Source of the DNA: Brevibacillus brevis
Lineage (GTDB): Bacteria; Bacillota; Bacilli; Brevibacillales; Brevibacillaceae
DNA: 64,000 nt
Assembly: GCF_900637055.1 (NCBI RefSeq)
Contig: NZ_LR134338.1
Span: 5,167,001 to 5,231,000, forward strand
Direction of reading: 5' to 3'
This document shows, one piece after another, positions 59,328 to 64,000 of the stretch. The stretch's first letter is position 1. Each line of letters starts with the position of its first letter. Both the position numbers and the translations under genes were made by a program. The notes beneath the pieces are model-generated. The model did not search any database. It worked only from the letters and a program-made list of their open reading frames with translations, and was not told the DNA's origin.

Positions 59328-60040
59328 GACTGTCTTGCCGGACTAACCAGCTTGTAGCCCAGCCCTCTCACCGTGACCAGGAGCTTTGGCTGTCCCGGAT
59401 TTTCTTCTATGCGCTGACGCAGCTTGTGAATGTGCACCATGACTGTATTTTCATCAAACATCCCGTACTCGTCTTTCCATACGTGATCGTAAATTTGTTC
59501 TTTCGTAAATACCCGGTTCCGATTCTGGCAGAAAAACACGAGCAATGAAAATACTTGCGCCGGGCAGTCCACTCGCTCTCCATTCACGAACAGCTCGGCT
59601 GCCTCCACATTTACTTGAAAACGTCCAAAATCAAAGCGCTTTTCTTCCTGGGCTGGAGCAGATCCCCCCAAGGTTCTGCGCAGATGAGCCTTCATCCTGG
59701 CAACGACCTCTAGTGGATGAAACGGCTTCGTAATGTAATCATCCGCTCCATAAGCAAATCCGCTTAATTTATCAAAATCCGTGCCCTTTGCTGTCAGAAA
59801 AAAGATCGGTGCCTTCGTTCGCTGGCGTACTGCTCCGCACAGCTCAAATCCATTTTTATCAGGCAGCATGACATCCAGAATCAACAAGTCGTATGTCTTC
59901 TCCTCCACGAGACGAATCGCCTCTGCTGCTGTCGTACATGTATCGATCTGGACAAAGCCTTCCTTTTTCAGCACTGTTTGGAGCATCTGCAAAATCGCTT
60001 CTTCATCATCTACCAGCAAGATTCTTGCTTCTTTCTCCAT
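59324..60040 (-). CDS. OmpR-family response regulator
   Basis: 238 aa: receiver (LLVDDEEAILQML, LLILDVMLPDKNG, YITKPFHPLEV) and winged-helix output (VDCPAQVFSLLVFFCQNRNR, VMVHIHKLRQRIEE). The ATG at 60040 has GGGAGGG upstream; the longer frame adds eight residues. Divergent from an ABC-2 transporter operon, whose promoter region is shared, so it probably controls that transporter. Confidence 0.92.
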   Translation of the reverse strand: MEKEARILLVDDEEAILQMLQTVLKKEGFVQIDTCTTAAEAIRLVEEKTYDLLILDVMLPDKNGFELCGAVRQRTKAPIFFLTAKGTDFDKLSGFAYGADDYITKPFHPLEVVARMKAHLRRTLGGSAPAQEEKRFDFGRFQVNVEAAELFVNGERVDCPAQVFSLLVFFCQNRNRVFTKEQIYDHVWKDEYGMFDENTVMVHIHKLRQRIEENPGQPKLLVTVRGLGYKLVSPARQS

Positions 60041-60178
60041 GTCCGTTCCCTCCCTTGCTGTCATTCATTCTACCATGAGAAACGACGCCGATAAAAAAGA
60101 TAAGGAAATGGTAAGGTAGTGTTTTAGTAGGGGAAAGGTCTGGCCTTTATGATGAAGGAGAAAGGAGCGGATTCACCT

Positions 60179-60862
60179 ATGTGGGCTATTTGCCAACACG
60201 AATTTTTTCGGTTGTTTAAAAGTATCAAATCGTTAATTACCGTTGCCTTTATCGTCGGCATCTCGTATTTGGTTTCTGACCTCGTCAATCAGGCAGCAAG
60301 CTTTCTCCCGCAAAAGGAGCTGGCGCAGGGACATGCGCTTGGTATCTTTGCACTCATCATGCTGTTCGGGCCCTTGTTTGTATTCAGCCTGTCTCATGAT
60401 GTCATAAATCGTGAGCTAGCGGGCAGGACGATTCGCTTTCTCGTCACCCGAACTTCACGCAATCGGATCATTTTGGGGAAATTTCTCGGAGTCGCGTTCT
60501 TCTGGCTAACCTGCATGATTATTACGTTTGGCGTAGTTTTCGCCACCGTACAAACGTTTGACGCCAAGACCTTTTACCTCTGCGTATCGCTGCTTATCTA
60601 TTGCATCTCGCTGGCACTGCTGCTCTCGCTCGTCATACCTCGCCCCAGCTACACGATGTTTTTGGGAATTGTGATCGCACTGATCATGCCAGGTCTTGGA
60701 CTGTGGAGCACCTTCTCCAGCCACCCGGCAGCACCATGGATTAAATATTTGACACCCTTTTCATTTATGGAAAAAAGCGGCGTCTGGACCGGCTTCATTT
60801 GGCTCTATGCTGCAGCATTCCTGATCGCTTCTATGTACTTATTCCGACGGAGGGATTGTTAA
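60179..60862 (+). CDS. ABC-2 type transporter permease
   Basis: About 227 aa with six hydrophobic helices; begins MWAICQHEFFRLFKSIKSLI, the usual cytoplasmic start of ABC-2 permeases. A REL..RTIRFLVTRTSRNRII stretch is the coupling region. Two starts are possible, ATG 60149 (GGGGAAAGG) or ATG 60179 (AAAGGAG at 11 bases); I prefer the latter. The ATPase gene starts on its stop (TAATG). Confidence 0.88.
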   Translation: MWAICQHEFFRLFKSIKSLITVAFIVGISYLVSDLVNQAASFLPQKELAQGHALGIFALIMLFGPLFVFSLSHDVINRELAGRTIRFLVTRTSRNRIILGKFLGVAFFWLTCMIITFGVVFATVQTFDAKTFYLCVSLLIYCISLALLLSLVIPRPSYTMFLGIVIALIMPGLGLWSTFSSHPAAPWIKYLTPFSFMEKSGVWTGFIWLYAAAFLIASMYLFRRRDC

Positions 60863-61782
60863 TGGCAATGATCGAGACCATACAGTTGAACAAGCGCTTT
60901 GGCAATCGCACGGTCGTGAATGACGTCAGTCTTACTGTGCACAGCGGGGAGATTTTCGGATTCCTCGGTCGAAACGGCGCAGGAAAATCGACCTTTATCA
61001 ATATGCTCACAGGCATTCTGATTCCGACAGCGGGCACCATTCGCATGTTTGGGGAGGATGCCAATAAGGAAGGATGGAAAAAGCGAATTGGCGTACTGCC
61101 GGATTACTCCACCTTCTACGACCATTTGTCTCCTGCGGAGCATCTGCACTATTTCGCTCGGGTAAAAGGCGTCACACTAACAAAAGAAGAATGCATGCGT
61201 ATCCTGACAGCCGTTGAGCTCGAGGAGCATGCATCCCGCAAAGCCAAAACCTTTTCCTTCGGGATGAAAAAGAAGCTGGGCATTGCCCAAGCATTAGTCG
61301 GAGACCCAGAGCTCATCTTCCTCGATGAGCCTACTTCTGGCGTGGACGTCGAATCAGCCTTGCATATTCAAAATTTACTGCGCAAGCTCCATCAACAAGG
61401 AAAAACGATCTTCATGACCTCGCACAATTTGAATGAAGTCGAGAAAATCTGTACCCGCATCGCCATCATGAAAAGCGGGAAAATCAGTTCACTCGGCACT
61501 CTCAATGAGCTGCAAGCTGCCCATCTGGCATGGCGATCTGTGCATGTGCGTCACTCGGCTTTTGCTGCGGAGGATTCTGGAAACCTACGCACCTTTATTG
61601 AGTCCCTCGGGCGCAATACGATTTGGGAAGACGGGCGTCTCTCGATTCAGGTCGATGACGATCAAAAAGTGGCAACCCTCGTTCGTGCTCTTGTTCAGGC
61701 ACGTGTGGATATTTATGGCGTGAACGTTGAAGTACCTTCGCTTGAACGAATTTTTATGGGGGAAGAGTCTCATGATGCTTAA
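60862..61782 (+). CDS. ABC-2 type transporter ATPase
   Basis: 306 aa: Walker A GRNGAGKST, signature FSFGMKKKL, Walker B LIFLDEPTSGVD, H-loop MTSHNLNEVEK, and a C-terminal ~90-residue extension. The LGIAQALVGDPEL pattern is that of drug/lantibiotic-immunity type ABC-2 ATPases. GGAGGGA precedes the ATG, which overlaps the permease stop. Confidence 0.93.
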   Translation: MAMIETIQLNKRFGNRTVVNDVSLTVHSGEIFGFLGRNGAGKSTFINMLTGILIPTAGTIRMFGEDANKEGWKKRIGVLPDYSTFYDHLSPAEHLHYFARVKGVTLTKEECMRILTAVELEEHASRKAKTFSFGMKKKLGIAQALVGDPELIFLDEPTSGVDVESALHIQNLLRKLHQQGKTIFMTSHNLNEVEKICTRIAIMKSGKISSLGTLNELQAAHLAWRSVHVRHSAFAAEDSGNLRTFIESLGRNTIWEDGRLSIQVDDDQKVATLVRALVQARVDIYGVNVEVPSLERIFMGEESHDA

Positions 61783-61969
61783 TCTCGTTTTTGCCGTGCT
61801 TCTATCCGGGATGCTGCTTTTCAACATCGCTATAGGTAAAAGTGTGACCAACGGAAGTATGTCGATCACAATTGGCCTGATTGTCCTCAATCTCATCTTT
61901 TTCATCACAAAATACAGGAAGAGTCAGCATGAAAAAATGAAAGATCAGGTTAGTAGATACCAACGATAA
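61772..61969 (+). CDS. Small membrane protein, 65 aa, in the ABC-2 operon
   Basis: Two hydrophobic helices (NLVFAVLLSGMLLFNIAIGK; SMSITIGLIVLNLIFFITKY) and a basic tail. GGGGGAAGAG lies in the end of the ATPase gene and the reading frame overlaps it by 11 bp, so it is coupled to the transporter. Unknown family; possibly an accessory subunit. Confidence 0.7.
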   Translation: MMLNLVFAVLLSGMLLFNIAIGKSVTNGSMSITIGLIVLNLIFFITKYRKSQHEKMKDQVSRYQR

Positions 61970-61999
61970 TCAGGCTCATGTAAATGGGGGAAGATTCGC

Positions 62000-62185
62000 A
62001 TGGCTAGTAGGTATCTGGAGTTTGCCGTTATCCTGACAGGGATTTTGCTGTATAAAATCTTTTGGGGAGATCTTACACCGGGAGCTGTCGGAATTTTAAT
62101 TGGGTTGATTATCGTTACGCTCATCCTTTTCATGAGAAAGCAGTACGCAAAACGCGAGGAACAAAAGAAGCAAGAAAACACCTAG
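62000..62185 (+). CDS. Small membrane protein, 61 aa, last gene of the ABC-2 operon
   Basis: Two hydrophobic helices (YLEFAVILTGILLYKIFWGD; GAVGILIGLIIVTLILFM) and a charged tail. The arrangement resembles the 61772 protein, so the two may be diverged duplicates. GGGGGAAGA precedes the ATG. Confidence 0.7.
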   Translation: MASRYLEFAVILTGILLYKIFWGDLTPGAVGILIGLIIVTLILFMRKQYAKREEQKKQENT

Positions 62186-62262
62186 AAAAAAAGCAGCTCG
62201 ATCGCCACCGAAAACAGCCAGCAAGTATGCGGCTATGGGGCAATGGGCTGCTTTTTCTACAA
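62186..62262. terminator. Terminator after the ABC-2 operon
   Basis: AAAAAAGCAGC and GCTGCTTTTT pair at the ends of an elongated hairpin; A and T runs suit both strands. Confidence 0.7.
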
Positions 62263-62961
62263 GATTGCGAGAAGCTGATCCAGTCGTTCAATGACAGCGA
62301 GTGGCTGATGCTCGGAAGTAGGCTTTTTCCCTCGTGGATTGATCCAAACAGCTGAAAAGCCTGCGTCCATCGCCCCTGCTACATCTGCCTCCCACGTATC
62401 TCCAACGAACAGCACCTGCTTGCTATCAACACCGAGTTTTTCGCGAACATGTTCATAAATGCGCAGATCAGGCTTATGATGTCCGATGATTTCGGAGAGA
62501 AACACTCGCTCCTGCGGAAAATACGCAGACAATCCCAACCGCTCCAGCTTGATAAAAGCCATATCGACAGGACCATTGGTGACAATCCCGAGTGTATGCT
62601 CTTCTGCCAATCTCGCAATGGTGGACTGAACAGTGGCATCTGGCTGGACTGCATCCATACATGCGGCCTGATAGGCGCGTTGAAAATCGTCGACCTGCTC
62701 CACTTCAATCTGTCGGTTGCAATCAGCCATGGCTCGCTGAAAACGCAACCTTCTGTATTGCGTAAAATCGTAGCGTTTGGCAATCACATCGACCCACAAA
62801 TCATCTCCGTGGCGCCGCAGAGCCTCAAGGAATTTCTCTTGGTCTAGTTCTGCTGTAAGTGCATGGGTCGCAATCGTCTGCTGCATCCCTTTCTCCCAGC
62901 AAGCTGAAAAATCGAAGAGAGTGTCGTCGAGATCAAATAGGATTGTGGTAAATTTGGACAT
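62257..62961 (-). CDS. HAD-family phosphatase, YjjG/YfnB-like
   Basis: 234 aa: HAD motif I FDLDDTLFDF, motif II LGIVTNGPVDM, motif III with KPDLRIYEH, motif IV FVGDTWEADVAGA. The YjjG/YfnB group acts as a 5'-nucleotidase on non-canonical pyrimidine nucleotides or on small sugar phosphates. AAGGGGAAG lies about 12 bases before the ATG. Confidence 0.9.
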   Translation of the reverse strand: MSKFTTILFDLDDTLFDFSACWEKGMQQTIATHALTAELDQEKFLEALRRHGDDLWVDVIAKRYDFTQYRRLRFQRAMADCNRQIEVEQVDDFQRAYQAACMDAVQPDATVQSTIARLAEEHTLGIVTNGPVDMAFIKLERLGLSAYFPQERVFLSEIIGHHKPDLRIYEHVREKLGVDSKQVLFVGDTWEADVAGAMDAGFSAVWINPRGKKPTSEHQPLAVIERLDQLLAIL

Positions 62962-63058
62962 GGCTTAGTTGCTTCCCCTTCCTTTTTCTTGCTGTTTCAT
63001 TGTGCATATGACTCTGTCTTTTGTTATGATCATTGTAACGGAAAAAGGAGGTGGAAAC

Positions 63059-63439
63059 ATGTCTAACGAAAAACTGGATATTTTGATAGAAGGTGTGAAT
63101 GAGTTGCGTCTGGTTGTTCATGCTCTTATGGATCGGCAGGACGAATTGGATGCCAAGATGGACGCTTTGACTATGGAAGTTCACCAGTTAAAAGCCGACG
63201 TTGCCGAACTGAAGCAGGATGTTGCCGTGCTCAAACAGGATGTCGCCGAACTGAAGCAGGATGTTGCCGTACTCAAGCAGGATGTTGCCGTACTCAAGCA
63301 GGATGTCGCCATGTTGAAGCAAGATGTTGCTGAGTTAAAGGAAGGTCAAGATCGCCATGAGCGTATCTTGGAGACATTGGCGCTGCGTGCTCTTGAATGG
63401 AATAATTTCCGCCTCGACTTCATTCGCAAATCATCCTGA
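63059..63439 (+). CDS. Coiled-coil protein of heptad repeats, 126 aa
   Basis: AAAGGAGGTGG lies before the ATG at 63059. The middle (residues about 46-98) is seven near-identical heptads LKQDVA[VE/M], flanked by less regular helix; the whole protein should form a long parallel coiled coil. It has no membrane helix or known domain. The repeats are also near-identical at the DNA level. Role unknown; phage tail-fibre or surface-spacer functions can be pictured, but nothing supports one here. Confidence 0.8.
   Translation: MSNEKLDILIEGVNELRLVVHALMDRQDELDAKMDALTMEVHQLKADVAELKQDVAVLKQDVAELKQDVAVLKQDVAVLKQDVAMLKQDVAELKEGQDRHERILETLALRALEWNNFRLDFIRKSS
63200..63346 (+). repeat. Seven tandem 21-bp repeats inside the coiled-coil gene
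   Basis: Units of the type GTTGCCGTACTCAAGCAGGA followed by T, in frame with the heptad. Units 4 and 5 (63263 and 63284) are identical, which suggests recent duplication or slippage. Confidence 0.85.
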
Positions 63440-63444
63440 AGCCT

Positions 63445-63855
63445 TTAGCTTTTAGGCAATTCCACAAGCAATGCCTCTTTCAACTCAGCTGGCAAAGAAA
63501 TAGATTGGCGTGTGTTCGCATCGATCATGACCATTGTCACATCGGCGTCCGCCACTAATACATCTGCAGTGTTGTACAGCTCCTGGCGGATGACGAAGCT
63601 TTTTTCACCCACCTTGACCACCGTAGTAATCGCTGTTACCTCTTCACGCATCTTCAACTCTTTGCGGTAGTTAATGTTAATATTGACCACTACCGGCATG
63701 ATGGCCCGTCGCCTCAATTCATCCAGCGTAAATCCTTGCTCCCATATCCACTCAAAACGCGCCCACTCCATGTACTCTAAATACTTGGCATTGTTCACAT
63801 GTCCGATTACGTCAATATCAGTAGAACGCACAGTTAGATGATAGCGATGAGCCAT
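63445..63855 (-). CDS. Acyl-CoA thioesterase, 4HBT (hot-dog) fold, FadM/YbgC-like
   Basis: 136 aa: VRSTDIDVIGHVNNAKYLEY has the catalytic Asp-His region of the hot-dog thioesterases. FVIRQELYNTADVLVADADV is the core strand. Probably hydrolyses acyl-CoA. AAGGAGTGAGA precedes the ATG at 63855 (a GTG three codons earlier is inside the site). A FadR-like operator lies in the upstream divergent region. Confidence 0.9.
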   Translation of the reverse strand: MAHRYHLTVRSTDIDVIGHVNNAKYLEYMEWARFEWIWEQGFTLDELRRRAIMPVVVNININYRKELKMREEVTAITTVVKVGEKSFVIRQELYNTADVLVADADVTMVMIDANTRQSISLPAELKEALLVELPKS

Positions 63856-63900
63856 CGTTCTCACTCCTTGTTTTTCTTCAGTATAACGAATTCAGACAGC

Positions 63901-63918
63901 TGAGTGAACATTCATTCA
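63901..63918. promoter_or_regulatory. FadR-like operator
   Basis: TGAGTGAACATTCATTCA matches, with one base different in the arms, the TetR-type Bacillus FadR site (TGAATGA-N4-TCATTCA form). It lies between the thioesterase gene and the next rightward gene. Confidence 0.6.
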
Positions 63919-63995
63919 AAATTTTCCGAATGATCATGCTGTTCTTTCCTGATCTTTTTCCTATAATAAAAAGAAACACCAGAAAGGAAGATTGG

Positions 63996-64000
63996 ATGTT
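63996..64000 (+). CDS. Start of a gene cut by the right edge
   Basis: ATG at 63996 follows AAAGGAAG by five bases, with a TATAAT at about 63962-63967. Only the first codon is visible, so no product can be named. Confidence 0.45.

Noticed and set aside
63200..63346. CRISPR-like array
   Set aside because: The units are contiguous with no spacers and stay in frame, so they are coding heptad repeats.

Overview
The window looks like chromosome of a low-to-mid GC, endospore-forming Firmicute, most probably a Brevibacillus (Paenibacillaceae). The reasons are Bacillus-type ribosome binding sites, frequent TTG and GTG starts, Bacillus-style regulation (a T-box, a ydaO c-di-AMP riboswitch, a BirA box, Fur boxes, a FadR-like box), a LiaFS/PspA envelope-stress locus, and futalosine-pathway menaquinone genes. 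The genus is an inference from gene content, not a measured match. I saw no rRNA, tRNA, CRISPR array or intact insertion sequence.

Left part (1-16 kb), mostly core genes. A minus-strand lia-type locus (LiaI-like protein, PspA, a phospholipid-methyltransferase-like protein, LiaF, LiaS running off the edge) is followed by a c-di-AMP riboswitch in front of a secreted NlpC/P60 hydrolase, a two-component system, a cytochrome P450, BioY under a BirA operator, several small conserved genes (one a YhfH-type zinc microprotein), isoleucine-controlled ilvA, an orphan eCIS-type DUF4157 protein, and an RlmCD-type rRNA methyltransferase.

Accessory stretch (16-37 kb). It holds an AT-rich hydrolase, a MerR-SDR pair between two copies of a 57-bp repeat, a TrmB-AzlCD locus with inverted-repeat operators, an AlkD-like repair protein, a MacB-like ABC exporter, TatD, a secreted protein of four tandem W-rich repeats, an ECF sigma/anti-sigma pair behind a structured leader with its own terminator, a SUFU-domain protein, a frameshifted Old Yellow Enzyme gene, an Lrp regulator, and three consecutive genes of the ANT-like, APH and GNAT superfamilies.

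Right part (37-64 kb). It contains a second ECF sigma/anti-sigma pair, a DsbA-like oxidoreductase, a Fur-controlled Fe(III) ABC transporter with an adjacent two-component system that has its own Fur box, a Cu/Zn superoxide dismutase, mqnB-mqnD, a nitroreductase, a cold-shock gene with a 20-bp stem in its leader, and eutH behind an ANTAR-type dual-hairpin antitermination leader. Then come YnfA, YitT, an AT-rich patch of unknown and decayed genes, a two-component system divergent from an ABC-2 transporter with two microproteins, YjjG-like HAD phosphatase, a coiled-coil protein built on 21-bp repeats, and a thioesterase next to a FadR-like operator.

The best candidates for a second look are the eutH ANTAR leader, the DUF4157 protein, the aminoglycoside-modifier-like trio, the 28.8 kb leader RNA, the repeat-flanked MerR-SDR unit, and the decayed AT-rich patch near 56 kb.
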